NCBI GenBank assembly: GCA_964502145.1 | Contig: CAZCVI010000008.1 | Span: 62,001 to 126,000 of the forward strand | From: CAZCVI01 sp964502145 | GTDB taxonomy: Bacteria; Acidobacteriota; Aminicenantia; UBA2199 | Direction: 5' to 3' | DNA: 64,000 nucleotides | Shown here: positions 33,206-42,408 of the stretch, in pieces | How the letters are laid out: each line of letters begins with the position of its first letter | How positions within the stretch are numbered: position 1 is the stretch's first letter | Position numbers and translations under genes: made by a program | The notes under the pieces: generated by a model | The model's input: the letters and a program-made list of their open reading frames with translations, nothing else | What the model was told of the DNA's origin: nothing | Databases searched by the model: none

Positions 33206-33796
33206 ATGACAACAGTACTTAAAATAGTCAGTATCATATTATTGATCATGATCATAAGCAGCCCCGCCCTTGCCGAAGGCGCAGCCGAAGCTCATGGTCA
33301 ACATGGTTTTGATTGGATCGGCTTTCTCGGCAAACTTTTTAACTCCATCGTACTCTTTGGCGGCTTGATCTACTTCCTCAGAAAACCAATGATTGAGGTC
33401 CTATCCAAAAAAAGCATTGACATCAAAGCCGATATCCTGCAACGCGAAGAACTCGTCCTCACCACCTCCAATAAACTCGCTGAAATAATAAAAAGACTCG
33501 ACAAAATCGAAGACGAAGTCACCGCCATAAAACACACCGCCACCGAACAAGGGAAATCCGAACAATCACGCATCGCCGAACTCGGTGACAAAGAAGCCCA
33601 ACGCATCCTCGAATTAACCGACAGTGAAATCGCTATCCGCGTCGAAAATTCCGTGCGCAATCTCAAGGCAAAAATCGCCGACCTCACCATCGACCACTTC
33701 AAACAACAGATCGAACAACAACTCGACCACCATGCCCATGAAAAAATAATCGCTAAAAACATCCACATCAGCGGAGATATCATTGAAAGAGAATAG
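33206..33796 (+). CDS. atpF: ATP synthase F0 subunit b (second, with signal-like extension)
   Basis: 196 residues from the ATG at 33206; the frame extends up to a TTG at 33167 that overlaps the previous stop. The N-terminus MTTVLKIVSIILLIMIISSPALAEG resembles a cleavable signal peptide. It is followed by a second membrane helix (FLGKLFNSIVLFGGLIYFLRKP) and a long coiled coil. Signal-bearing b subunits are known in several anaerobic lineages. The C-terminus overlaps the delta gene by 14 bases, indicating coupled translation. Confidence 0.8.
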   Translation: MTTVLKIVSIILLIMIISSPALAEGAAEAHGQHGFDWIGFLGKLFNSIVLFGGLIYFLRKPMIEVLSKKSIDIKADILQREELVLTTSNKLAEIIKRLDKIEDEVTAIKHTATEQGKSEQSRIAELGDKEAQRILELTDSEIAIRVENSVRNLKAKIADLTIDHFKQQIEQQLDHHAHEKIIAKNIHISGDIIERE

Positions 33797-34367
33797 TTTA
33801 GCCAAACGATATGCAGCAGGACTGATCAAAACCTTGCAAGACGAATCCGAGTACCACGATATCAAACAAGAACTCCAACAGTTCCTACAACTCCTTAACA
33901 GCATCCCCCAATTAAAAGCTGGCATGGAAACACTCCTCTTCTCCAATAGCCAAAAAGTCGATGTACTCCACTCCCTTCACCAAACAATAAAATTCAAGGA
34001 CAAAACGTACCGCTTCCTTTTAACCATCATCGATGAAAACCGCCTCCTCTACCTTGATTCCATCTTGGAATCCCTCGAAGAACTCTGGTTCGAAAAGAAC
34101 GGCATCGAAAAACTAAAAGTTTTTTCTGTCATTCCACTCAGTGAAACCCTCGAACAAGAACTTATTCAAAATCTTGAAAAAGCCTTTAAAAAAAGAATTA
34201 TAATCGAAAAAGAAATCGACCCCTCCCTCATCGCAGGGATTAAAATACAGAAAGGTTTGGTCTACTACGATTTTTCAATCGAAGGTAACCTCAAAAAACT
34301 AAAGCAAGCATTACTGTCAGACGCTGCCATCACTCCCATCACCGGGGCGTCTGCAAGGGAGCACTAA
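33783..34367 (+). CDS. atpH: ATP synthase F1 subunit delta
   Basis: 194 residues starting at a TTG with GGAGAT before it, inside the end of the b gene. Delta/OSCP pattern: LAKRYAAGLIKTLQDE at the N-terminus, LLTIIDENRLLYLDSILES in the middle, and the C-terminal IDPSLIAGIKIQKGLVYYDFSIEGNLKKLKQAL. It connects the peripheral stalk to the top of the alpha3beta3 head. The stop is followed directly by the alpha ATG. Confidence 0.88.
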   Translation: MKENSLAKRYAAGLIKTLQDESEYHDIKQELQQFLQLLNSIPQLKAGMETLLFSNSQKVDVLHSLHQTIKFKDKTYRFLLTIIDENRLLYLDSILESLEELWFEKNGIEKLKVFSVIPLSETLEQELIQNLEKAFKKRIIIEKEIDPSLIAGIKIQKGLVYYDFSIEGNLKKLKQALLSDAAITPITGASAREH

Positions 34368-35888
34368 ATGCAGATAAAAGTCGAAGAAATTAGCGAATTA
34401 ATCAGAAAAAAAATCGAGGGTTTTCAATTAGATTTTAATAAAGATGAGACCGGGATCGTGATCTCAGTAGGCGATAACATCGCTCAGATATACGGGCTTG
34501 AGAATGTGATGTACAACGAGTTGATAGAGTTTCCCGATAATATCCAAGGTATTGCCCTCAACCTTGAAGAAGACAATGTCGGTGCCATCATCCTCGGCGA
34601 AGGCTCCAAAATCAAAGAAGGTGATACAGTCCGTCGTACCCGTAAGATTGTTTCCGTACCCGCAGGTGACGCCCTTATTGGTCGCGTTGTCTCACCCCTC
34701 GGAGAACCTCTGGATGGCAAAGGTCCCATCGATACCCAGATATTAATGCCCATCGAACAAGTCGCGCCCGGCGTTATTAATCGCCAACCAGTTAAAGAAC
34801 CCTTGCAAACCGGTATTAAAGCCATTGACGCCATGATTCCTATTGGCAGAGGACAGCGTGAATTGATCATCGGCGACCGTCAAACCGGGAAAACCGCCAT
34901 TGCCATAGATACTATCATCAATCAGAAAGGCAAAAATGTAATCTGCGTCTATGTCGCTATCGGTCAGAAACAATCCACCGTCGCCCAAGTTATTAAAACC
35001 CTGGAAGCCGCAGGTGCCATGGAATATTCTATTGTTGTTGTAGCCAGTGCTTCCACTCCCGCCTCACTCCAATACATTGCCCCCTATTCCGGTTGCGCCA
35101 TGGGCGAGTATTTTATGAATAAAGGTCAACACGCCTTGCTCGTGTACGATGATCTCTCTAAACACGCCACCGCGTACCGCGAAATCTCTCTCCTATTACG
35201 TCGTCCCCCCGGTCGCGAAGCGTATCCTGGCGATGTCTTTTATCTTCATTCCCGTTTACTTGAACGCGCGTCTAAATTAAACGATACCCTCGGTGGCGGT
35301 TCTCTCACAGCACTTCCTATTATTGAAACCCAGGCTTCCGATGTATCTGGATATATTCCCACCAATGTTATTTCTATTACTGACGGTCAAATTTACCTTC
35401 TCCCCGAACTATTTAATGCCGGCCAACGTCCTGCCATTGATGTCGGTATCTCCGTATCCAGAGTTGGCGGCAATGCCCAGATCAAAGCTATGAAACAGGT
35501 CGCTGGTTCCTTAAAACTCGAACTCGCCCAGTTCCGTGAATTGGCCGCATTCACTCAATTCGGTTCCGATCTCGATCAAGATACTATTAAACAATTGGAA
35601 CGTGGCAAACGATTATACGAATTGTTGAAACAGAACGAGGGCGTCCCCCTTCCCGTCGAACAACAGATCGTGATCATTTTCGCTGGCACTCACGGTTATC
35701 TTGATCCTATCGCTATCCCTCTCATCGCCACCTATGAAGAGAAATTACTCGACTTCGTCCGCAAAAATCACGAGGATATCCTGCGTGAAATCCGCGAGAA
35801 AAAAGCCTTGAGCGCCGAATTAGTACAAAAGCTCCAGGAAATGTTGAAGGAATTCAAAGTAGAGTTTGATGCCTTCTTGAATAAATAA
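34368..35888 (+). CDS. atpA: ATP synthase F1 subunit alpha
   Basis: 506 residues, the normal length. Walker A is GDRQTGKTAIAID, and the family signature PAIDVGISVSRVGG is complete, as is the SVxARG-like C-terminal region typical of alpha. The start follows GGGAG. It forms the catalytic head with beta and carries the non-catalytic nucleotide sites. Third-position C/T preference is like that of its neighbours, with no sign of recent transfer. Confidence 0.97.
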   Translation: MQIKVEEISELIRKKIEGFQLDFNKDETGIVISVGDNIAQIYGLENVMYNELIEFPDNIQGIALNLEEDNVGAIILGEGSKIKEGDTVRRTRKIVSVPAGDALIGRVVSPLGEPLDGKGPIDTQILMPIEQVAPGVINRQPVKEPLQTGIKAIDAMIPIGRGQRELIIGDRQTGKTAIAIDTIINQKGKNVICVYVAIGQKQSTVAQVIKTLEAAGAMEYSIVVVASASTPASLQYIAPYSGCAMGEYFMNKGQHALLVYDDLSKHATAYREISLLLRRPPGREAYPGDVFYLHSRLLERASKLNDTLGGGSLTALPIIETQASDVSGYIPTNVISITDGQIYLLPELFNAGQRPAIDVGISVSRVGGNAQIKAMKQVAGSLKLELAQFRELAAFTQFGSDLDQDTIKQLERGKRLYELLKQNEGVPLPVEQQIVIIFAGTHGYLDPIAIPLIATYEEKLLDFVRKNHEDILREIREKKALSAELVQKLQEMLKEFKVEFDAFLNK

Positions 35889-35952
35889 ATTCCTACAAGA
35901 ATAATTAAGCATAAAAACCTAGAATATAAACAAGATACAGAATGAATGACCA

Positions 35953-36879
35953 ATGGCTGAAAATTTAATTGATCTAAGACGGCGGATTAAATCGGTAGTG
36001 AATACCCAGAAGATTACCCGCGCCATGAAGACAGTATCCGCGTCAAAGTTACGGCGCAGTGTCAGCGAATTGAACAAGACCCGGCCCATGATGGAAAAAA
36101 TCGCCGCCCTCCTCACCGAGGTGAGCCGAACTTCCCATAAAGAATCCAACCCCTTTCTCGAAGAACGCAAAACAGGCACCACCATTTTCGTCATCATTTC
36201 TGCTGACAAAGGTCTGTGCGGTGCCTTTAACACCCACGTGATCACCGCCGCAGAACAACACTACCAAAAAGCCAGCCAATACGAAAAAGAAACAGATCAC
36301 ACCACCATCATTACAGTCGGCAATAAAGCGTTTAAACATTTCGAGAAACGCAAATACTCCATCAAAAAGAATTATCCCTCCTTCATGTCCAAACTTCAAA
36401 TCGGAAATGCCATCGAGTTATCCGCCTACTTGCAAAACATCTACCTGGACAAAGAAGAACACATCAAAAAAATTGAATTTATATTAAACCGCTATGTATC
36501 CGCATCCAGACAGGAGATCACTGTCACCCCACTCTTTCCCATCCAGAACACCTGGAAAACAACCCCGCCCCCCGATCACAGCAACACTGTTCTCGCCGAA
36601 ACAGACCCGTATAGAGATAAGGAATATATTTTTGAACCTTCTGCCGAAGCCATATTCCAGGCCCTACTGCCCAAATACATCAACTCTCTCGTTTACCAGG
36701 TGTTGTTACAATCCGCCTCAGCCGAACATGCCGCCCGCATGATCGCCATGGAGCAGGCCACCAACAACGCCAATGATATGCTCCGCAGCCTGACCCTCAC
36801 CATGAATAAACTGAGGCAGGCCTCTATTACCAACGAAATACTCGAAATAATAACCGCTACAGAAGCCTTACAAAAATAG
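35953..36879 (+). CDS. atpG: ATP synthase F1 subunit gamma
   Basis: 308 residues. Conserved N-terminal helix LIDLRRRIKSVVNTQKITRAMKTVSASKLRR and the C-terminal helix (ARMIAMEQATNNANDMLRSLTLTMNKLRQASITNEILEIITATEAL) form the central rotating shaft. The middle GADKGLCGAFN-like stretch (SADKGLCGAFNTHV) is present. It is slightly longer than typical (about 285-290) because of a linker near residue 195. A 64-base gap follows atpA. Confidence 0.95.
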   Translation: MAENLIDLRRRIKSVVNTQKITRAMKTVSASKLRRSVSELNKTRPMMEKIAALLTEVSRTSHKESNPFLEERKTGTTIFVIISADKGLCGAFNTHVITAAEQHYQKASQYEKETDHTTIITVGNKAFKHFEKRKYSIKKNYPSFMSKLQIGNAIELSAYLQNIYLDKEEHIKKIEFILNRYVSASRQEITVTPLFPIQNTWKTTPPPDHSNTVLAETDPYRDKEYIFEPSAEAIFQALLPKYINSLVYQVLLQSASAEHAARMIAMEQATNNANDMLRSLTLTMNKLRQASITNEILEIITATEALQK

Positions 36880-36887
36880 GAGGACCA

Positions 36888-38333
36888 ATGAGCCCAGATA
36901 ATAAGCAAGACCATCAAAATATAGGAAAAGTAATCGAGGTCATTGGACCCGTCGTCGATGTGGAGTTTCCACAGGGTCACTTACCCACTATATACAATGC
37001 CATCCAAATCGTTTCCGATGGCTTCGATGTGAATACCCCTATTCGTATCACTACCGAAGTTCAGTTCCATCTCGGTGAGAACAGGGTTAGAACCGTGTCC
37101 ATGCATCCTACCGATGGACTCGTCCGTGGTATGAAAGCCATTGATTTAGGCGGCCCGATCACCGTGCCCGTGGGTCGCGAAGTACTCGGTCGTGTTTTGA
37201 ATGTCACCGGTGATCCCGTTGATAATCTCGGACCAGTAAATACAACACTCCGCTACCCCATTCATCGCCCAGCCCCCACCCTCGAAGACCAGGATACCTC
37301 CCTCGAATTGTTCGAGACCGGTATCAAGGTCATTGATCTCTTGGAACCTTATTTAAAAGGCGGGAAGATTGGCTTATTTGGTGGCGCAGGCGTCGGTAAA
37401 ACCGTTTTGATCATGGAAATGATCAATAACGTCGCCAAAAAACACGGCGGCCTCACCGTGTTCGCCGGTGTGGGGGAACGCACCCGCGAAGGTAACGATC
37501 TTTACCTCGAAATGAAACAATCCGGCGTTATTGATAAAACCGCCCTCATTTATGGTCAGATGACCGAACCTCCCGGTGCCCGTTTACGTGTCGCTTTGAC
37601 CGGTTTGACCGTCGCCGAGTATTTCCGCGACGAAGAGGGACTTGACACCCTGCTTTTTATTGATAATATATTCCGGTTCACCCAGGCCGGTTCAGAGGTC
37701 TCTGCCACACTTGGCCGTATGCCTTCCGCCGTCGGTTACCAGCCCAACCTCGCCACCGAGATGGGTGAGATGCAGGAACGTATTACTTCCACCAAAAAAG
37801 GCTCCATCACGTCTATCCAGGCCATCTATGTGCCCGCCGATGATTATACTGACCCCGCACCCGCTACCACCTTTGCCCATCTTGATGCCACCACCAACCT
37901 TTCACGCCAACTCACCGAGATTGGAATTTATCCTGCCGTTGATCCTCTCGCCTCCTATTCCCGTATTTTAGATGCCAAAATTATCGGCGACGAACATTAT
38001 CAGGTCGCCCGTAAAGTAAAAGAAATCTTGCAACGGTATAAAAACTTGCAGGATATCATTGCTATTCTCGGCATGGAAGAACTTTCCGATGAAGACAAGG
38101 TCATCGTGGGCCGCGCCCGGAAGATTCAGAAATTTCTCTCCCAACCCTTCTTCGTCGCCGCTGAATTTACCAATATGGCTGGAAAATATGTCGAATTAAA
38201 AGATACCATTCGCGGCTTCAAAGAACTCGCCGAGGGAAAATACGACGATCTCCCCGAACAAGCCTTTTATATGTGCGGCGGCATTGAAGAAGTCGTCGAA
38301 AAAGCCAAACAAATGAAAGAATCGGAGAAATAA
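36888..38333 (+). CDS. atpD: ATP synthase F1 subunit beta
   Basis: 481 residues with AGGAGG before the ATG. Walker A [15 protein letters not shown], the catalytic [34 protein letters not shown]-type region (here [15 protein letters not shown]) and [14 protein letters not shown] are all intact. This is the catalytic subunit making ATP in the F1 head. It lies between gamma and epsilon in the standard order. Confidence 0.97.
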   Translation: [481 protein letters not shown]

Positions 38334-38338
38334 ACCCC

Positions 38339-38791
38339 ATGTCCCAAACCATGCAACTGGAAATCGTCTCTGCTACCGAAACAGCCCTCAAGGCCAGTAT
38401 TAAAGAATTATACATACCCGCCTTTAACGGCAGAGTCGGTATTCTGGAGAACCATAAACCCTATCTCTCCCTCTTACAACAGGGCGAGATGTGTTATACC
38501 GATATCCATGACAAAAAATTCTATTTTTTCATTCGCGACGGCTTCATTGAAGTTAAAGACAATCATATCGTCATCATTTCCGATGCTATCGAAAGGGGTG
38601 AAAACCTCAAAAAAGAAGAAATCGAAGCCAAATTAACCGAGTTGGACCAACAGATTCAATCCTTACAACAAAAAGAGAAAACCCCCGAAGAACTCAAAGC
38701 GGCTCCCGAAAAACTGCAAGCCGCACTCCTCCAAAAAAAAGAATTTGAAATAAAGTCTACCATTATTCACGAGATCGAAGCAACCAAATAG
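38339..38791 (+). CDS. atpC: ATP synthase F1 subunit epsilon
   Basis: 150 residues. The N-terminal beta-sandwich (MQLEIVSATETALKASIKELYIPAFNGRVGILENHKPYLSLLQQGEM) is clear. The C-terminal region is an extended Lys/Glu-rich helical tail, longer than usual. Epsilon binds gamma and regulates ATP hydrolysis. It starts 5 bases after the beta stop and ends the operon. The downstream 38792-38880 region has only weak short stems. Confidence 0.9.
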   Translation: MSQTMQLEIVSATETALKASIKELYIPAFNGRVGILENHKPYLSLLQQGEMCYTDIHDKKFYFFIRDGFIEVKDNHIVIISDAIERGENLKKEEIEAKLTELDQQIQSLQQKEKTPEELKAAPEKLQAALLQKKEFEIKSTIIHEIEATK

Positions 38792-38899
38792 ATCAAAAGC
38801 GTTCATAGGTCAGGAATTTTTTAACAAAAATCCCTCGCCACTGGAAGTGTTTTTATAAAATAGCATGTGCAGTTATATTTTAATAAGGGAGGAATAAAA

Positions 38900-39514
38900 A
38901 TGACAAGCAACTATTTATGGCTTTTAGATAACGGCCACAGCGGCCTTATCAAAGGGATTTACAAGACTCCAGGCAAAAGGAGCCCCAAGTGGGCCGATGG
39001 CAGTCAATTGTATGAGGGTGAATTCAACCGTGCCATTGTCAAACGTTTAATAGACTCTTTGACCAGCGCACACATCGATTTTGTCAACATTGTACCCGAA
39101 CCAGAGAACATCCTCTTAAAAGAACGCGTAACGCGTGCCAATTCGTATCATAGTAAGGGCAAATGTATTTATCTTTCCATTCATGCCAATGCTGGTGGGG
39201 GGTCAGGGTATGAAATATTTACAGCCCAGGGTGATACGCAAGCCGATAAAATCGCCACCGTATTTTATGATCAATTCAAAGCAGAGTTTCCCCACGCCAA
39301 AATGCGCCCCGATCTAGCCGATGGTGATGTCGATAAAGAAGTCAATTATTATGTCTTAAAATACACCAAAATGCCCGCCATCCTTACCGAGAACTTCTTC
39401 ATGGACAATGAAAAAGAATGCAAAGAATACCTCATGACCCAGTCTGGCCGCGACCGCATCGCCAAAGCCCATCTAAATGCCATCCTGGAAATCGAAAAGA
39501 AAGGGATTATTTAA
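38900..39514 (+). CDS. N-acetylmuramoyl-L-alanine amidase (Amidase_3 type), no signal peptide
   Basis: 204 residues from the ATG at 38900, which follows GGGAGGAATAAAA; the in-frame start at 38867 is not supported. Amidase_3 motifs: LDNGHSG (zinc His), YEGEFNRAIV (zinc Glu), YLSIHANAGGGSG (zinc His) and ILTENFFMDN (catalytic Glu). It would cut the amide bond between N-acetylmuramic acid and the stem peptide. There is no export signal, so it could be a phage-endolysin-type enzyme or need another release route. No phage genes are nearby. Confidence 0.85.
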   Translation: MTSNYLWLLDNGHSGLIKGIYKTPGKRSPKWADGSQLYEGEFNRAIVKRLIDSLTSAHIDFVNIVPEPENILLKERVTRANSYHSKGKCIYLSIHANAGGGSGYEIFTAQGDTQADKIATVFYDQFKAEFPHAKMRPDLADGDVDKEVNYYVLKYTKMPAILTENFFMDNEKECKEYLMTQSGRDRIAKAHLNAILEIEKKGII

Positions 39515-39523
39515 CCATTAGTC

Positions 39524-39653
39524 AAGCAATGTGGGAGTTATCGGAAGCATGCGAATAATGGGCGCTATCCGAATACTTCTTTTTATCCCATCATGCCCAT
39601 CATTCCCATTCTTCCCATAACTCCCATTAACTTGGCAGTGAATTCAGGTTATC
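39524..39653. repeat. 9-bp-unit palindromic repeat (family A), copy 4
   Basis: The left half (GTGGGAGTTATCGGAAGCATG) is faced by right-hand units CATTCCCAT, TCTTCCCAT, AACTCCCAT, then TTAACTTGGCAGTGAATTCAGG, the inverse of the left end of copy 2. It separates the amidase gene from the next operon. A weak TTGCAA/TTATCT promoter-like pair follows at 39660-39687. Confidence 0.75.
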
Positions 39654-39722
39654 ACCCCCTTGCAAAAACTCACTCTTTCTGTTATCTTATATTCTGCGTT
39701 GCAATCGCATAAAGGAGATTCT

Positions 39723-40478
39723 ATGAAACAAGCCATACTCGATCACCCCATATTGTCGGAACGTTATTTCTTTCCCCGCCAAGTCCAACTCCCAGACCCT
39801 TTCTGGGTCGAAAACCGTTCCGTCCGTTTAAGCTGCTATTATTACAATAAGTTTCCCCAAGCCAAAACCGTCATCTATTTTCATGGTAATGGTGAGACCG
39901 TTTCTGATTACCTCCAGACCTTTGTCCCCGTCTTTGAGCAGATGCATCTCAATCTTTTTCTTGCCGAGTATCGCGGTTACCAGATGTCTACCGGAGAACC
40001 CAGTTTAGTTACCCTTTTAGACGATGTTGCCCCTATTATCCAAGCCACACGTCAACCCCTTGATCAGATTGTTCTTTATGGCAGGTCCATCGGGTCATTA
40101 TATGCCATTCACGGTGCTTCTCTGTTCCCCCAGATTCCCGGTTTGATCTTGGAAAGTGGTATTGCCACCATGTTAGAACGCGTACTCATGCGCGCCCATC
40201 CACAGGAACTCGGTGTCACCATGGCAGAACTCGAAAACGATGTGAATACCCATTTTAATCATCAGGAAAAGTTAGCCCGATACAAAGGCGCCACCCTTGT
40301 CATGCATGCCCAACACGACACCATGGTTCATCAAGCCCACGGCAAAGCACTGTTCCAATGGGCCCCCGAACCTAAAACCCTCAAACTCTTCGAACAAGGC
40401 GACCACAATGATATTTTTTATGTTAATGCCCAAGAGTATTTCCAATTGATCAATCAATTTATCTCCCAGTTGCCATGA
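39723..40478 (+). CDS. Alpha/beta hydrolase
   Basis: 251 residues from the ATG at 39723, which has AAAGGAG before it. The core fold shows VIYFHGNGET (oxyanion), the nucleophile elbow YGRSIGS (Ser about 127), the acid in MHAQHDTMV and the catalytic His in EQGDHNDI. It is likely a serine esterase/lipase-like enzyme in the cytoplasm; the substrate is unknown. Its stop overlaps the next ATG by 4 bases, forming an operon with an SDR and a HAD phosphatase. Confidence 0.82.
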   Translation: MKQAILDHPILSERYFFPRQVQLPDPFWVENRSVRLSCYYYNKFPQAKTVIYFHGNGETVSDYLQTFVPVFEQMHLNLFLAEYRGYQMSTGEPSLVTLLDDVAPIIQATRQPLDQIVLYGRSIGSLYAIHGASLFPQIPGLILESGIATMLERVLMRAHPQELGVTMAELENDVNTHFNHQEKLARYKGATLVMHAQHDTMVHQAHGKALFQWAPEPKTLKLFEQGDHNDIFYVNAQEYFQLINQFISQLP

Positions 40479-41491
40479 AAACCGTTTTAATTACCGGTGC
40501 CACCGGGTTCATTGGCCAACACCTTGTTCAGGCCAACCTCGATGCCGGCCACAACGTCGAAGCCTTTGTTCGTTCCAAAGACCCTGGCATTCCCCAGCTC
40601 TGTGAAAAGGGAGTCGATGTTTTAATTGGCGATATCACCAATTACATGGCTGTCGAACATGCAGTCAATGGTGTTGATATCGTGTACCACCTCGCCGGTC
40701 TTCCTCCCCTTTGGGAGAACTATCACCAATTTGAAACCACACACGTTGCAGGCATGAAAAACATCTGTTTAGCCTCCCTTAAAAAGAGCGTCGAATTACT
40801 CGTGAATGTCAGTACCTGCGATGTGTTTGGATTAAAAGAACATATCCTAATCGATGAATCACAGGAATATCAATATTGGCATCAACCCTACCCCGACACC
40901 AAGATCGAAGCCGCCAAAATTGCACGGGAATATTCGCGCCACGGTCTTCCCCTCACTACCGTTTATCCCTGCCATGTTTATGGCCCCGGTGATCAATACT
41001 TTCTCCCCCACCTAATCGAAGCCATCCAAAACAAGAATTTAGTATTCTGGAGAAAAAATGCGCGCATTTGGCCTATTTATGTCCGTAACCTCACCGATTT
41101 TTTATTAACCGTGACCCATCATCCAGCCGCAAAAGGTGAAGATTTTCTTATTCATGACGGTCAATCAGAAACCTACGAACATTTTGCCACCCAAATTGCC
41201 CAGGCCATGAATCTCGCTCCCCCCACCCGGCATATTCCCTATTTTTCCGCTTTGACCGCTGCATGGTTCATGGAGAAAACATGGAACATCTTGGAAAAAG
41301 ACACCACGCCACCCCTCACGATTTATACCGTTAAAAACAGAGGTTCACGATTGAATTTCTCCATCCAAAAAGCCCAAAAACTACTCGGATGGAACCCACC
41401 CATCCCCTATGAGAAAGCCTTCACAGATACATTAAATAATTTAAAAAACATTGAGAGAGCAAATGGAAGAAAAAATGAGCCCCACCCCTGA
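40475..41491 (+). CDS. NAD-dependent epimerase/dehydratase-type SDR
   Basis: 338 residues. N-terminal TGATGFIGQHLV binds the dinucleotide, HLAGLPPLWENY follows, and the active-site Tyr/Lys lie in YPDTKIEAAKIAREYS. Segments such as VYPCHVYGPGDQYFLPHLI are typical of extended SDRs, including 3-beta-hydroxysteroid dehydrogenase-like members. It overlaps both neighbours, which indicates tight coupling with the hydrolase and HAD genes. The substrate could be a sugar nucleotide or a hydrophobic ketone; I cannot decide. Confidence 0.82.
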   Translation: MKTVLITGATGFIGQHLVQANLDAGHNVEAFVRSKDPGIPQLCEKGVDVLIGDITNYMAVEHAVNGVDIVYHLAGLPPLWENYHQFETTHVAGMKNICLASLKKSVELLVNVSTCDVFGLKEHILIDESQEYQYWHQPYPDTKIEAAKIAREYSRHGLPLTTVYPCHVYGPGDQYFLPHLIEAIQNKNLVFWRKNARIWPIYVRNLTDFLLTVTHHPAAKGEDFLIHDGQSETYEHFATQIAQAMNLAPPTRHIPYFSALTAAWFMEKTWNILEKDTTPPLTIYTVKNRGSRLNFSIQKAQKLLGWNPPIPYEKAFTDTLNNLKNIERANGRKNEPHP

Positions 41492-42080
41492 AAAGAAACT
41501 GGCACTTTTTGATTTTGATGGCACCATTACCACCCGGGACACTTATATTGAATTTTTACAATCCGCGGTCAGTCCATCGCGTTTTGCCGCAGGTATGACA
41601 TTCCTGATCCCCGTTGTGATCGCGTATTATGCCCGTTTTATTTCCGCTCATCGGGCCAAAGAGATTATGCTCGGACACTTTTTTAAAGGAATGGATGAAA
41701 AGGAGTTTACCCACAAGGCCACTCAATTTGCCACTGGCAAGATGACCTCCTTAATCAAACCGTCCGCTCTCGAACGTATTACCTGGCATCAGCAACAGGG
41801 GCATGATGTCGTTGTCGTATCCGCTTCTATCCGCCACTGGCTGCAACCCTGGTGCCAAAAATACAATCTCCACCTCATTGCCAGTGAACTCGAAATCAAA
41901 AACAACCGCATCACCGGAAAACTCGCCTCCCCCAATTGCAAAAGCCAGGAAAAAGTCATCCGTATCAAAGCACGTTTCCCCTTGGAACAGTATTCTTATA
42001 TTTATGCCTACGGCAACTCTTCCGGCGACAAAGAGATGTTGGCACTGGCCAACGAACCCTATTACCAAAACTTCACCTAA
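41463..42080 (+). CDS. HAD-superfamily subfamily IB phosphatase
   Basis: About 205 residues from the ATG at 41463 (alternatives are a TTG at 41451 and an ATG at 41475). Motif I is LFDFDGTITTRDT, with the nucleophile Asp in DFDGT. The cap region is helical, motif II is VVSASIRHW, and motif III/IV are KVIRI and YGNSSGDKEML. This is the IB type, as in phosphoserine phosphatase and related lipid- or sugar-phosphate phosphatases. It ends the three-gene operon. The 328-base gap that follows holds the NRPS promoter. Confidence 0.85.
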   Translation: MEEKMSPTPEKKLALFDFDGTITTRDTYIEFLQSAVSPSRFAAGMTFLIPVVIAYYARFISAHRAKEIMLGHFFKGMDEKEFTHKATQFATGKMTSLIKPSALERITWHQQQGHDVVVVSASIRHWLQPWCQKYNLHLIASELEIKNNRITGKLASPNCKSQEKVIRIKARFPLEQYSYIYAYGNSSGDKEMLALANEPYYQNFT

Positions 42081-42181
42081 CCCGCCACCCGCTAACCCGT
42101 AATAAAAAAAGAAGCCCCATCGAGTAGAAGGATAATAGAATAAATCATCAAGAAATCAAAAAGAATTTTATTATTTAACCC

Positions 42182-42210
42182 TTTACATTGTCTTTCAAAT
42201 ATGATATAAA
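42182..42210 (+). promoter_or_regulatory. Promoter of the NRPS cluster
   Basis: TTTACA (42182-42187) and TATAAA (42205-42210) are 17 bases apart. Transcription would start near 42217, leaving an AT-rich leader of about 190 bases before the NRPS ATG at 42409. No gene or clear RNA structure was seen in the rest of 42081-42408. Confidence 0.45.
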
Positions 42211-42408
42211 ATTTACTTGAAAGAATTCTGAAAAACCTCAAATTTTTTTTAAAAAAAAAAGAACAACCATGATAAACAAATACTTTTGCTTATCGGCCTA
42301 CCCCAAGGGCGGTAGCTTATAAAAAAATATATTCAAACAAAACAGTTCAACAACCATCCGAACATTCATTCCACTACTATTAAAAATAGTTAAAAATCCC
42401 GGAAATTA

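Noticed and set aside
38792..38880. Terminator after the ATP synthase operon
   Set aside because: The stems (for example CACT/AGTG before TTTTTAT) are only four base pairs, too weak to call.
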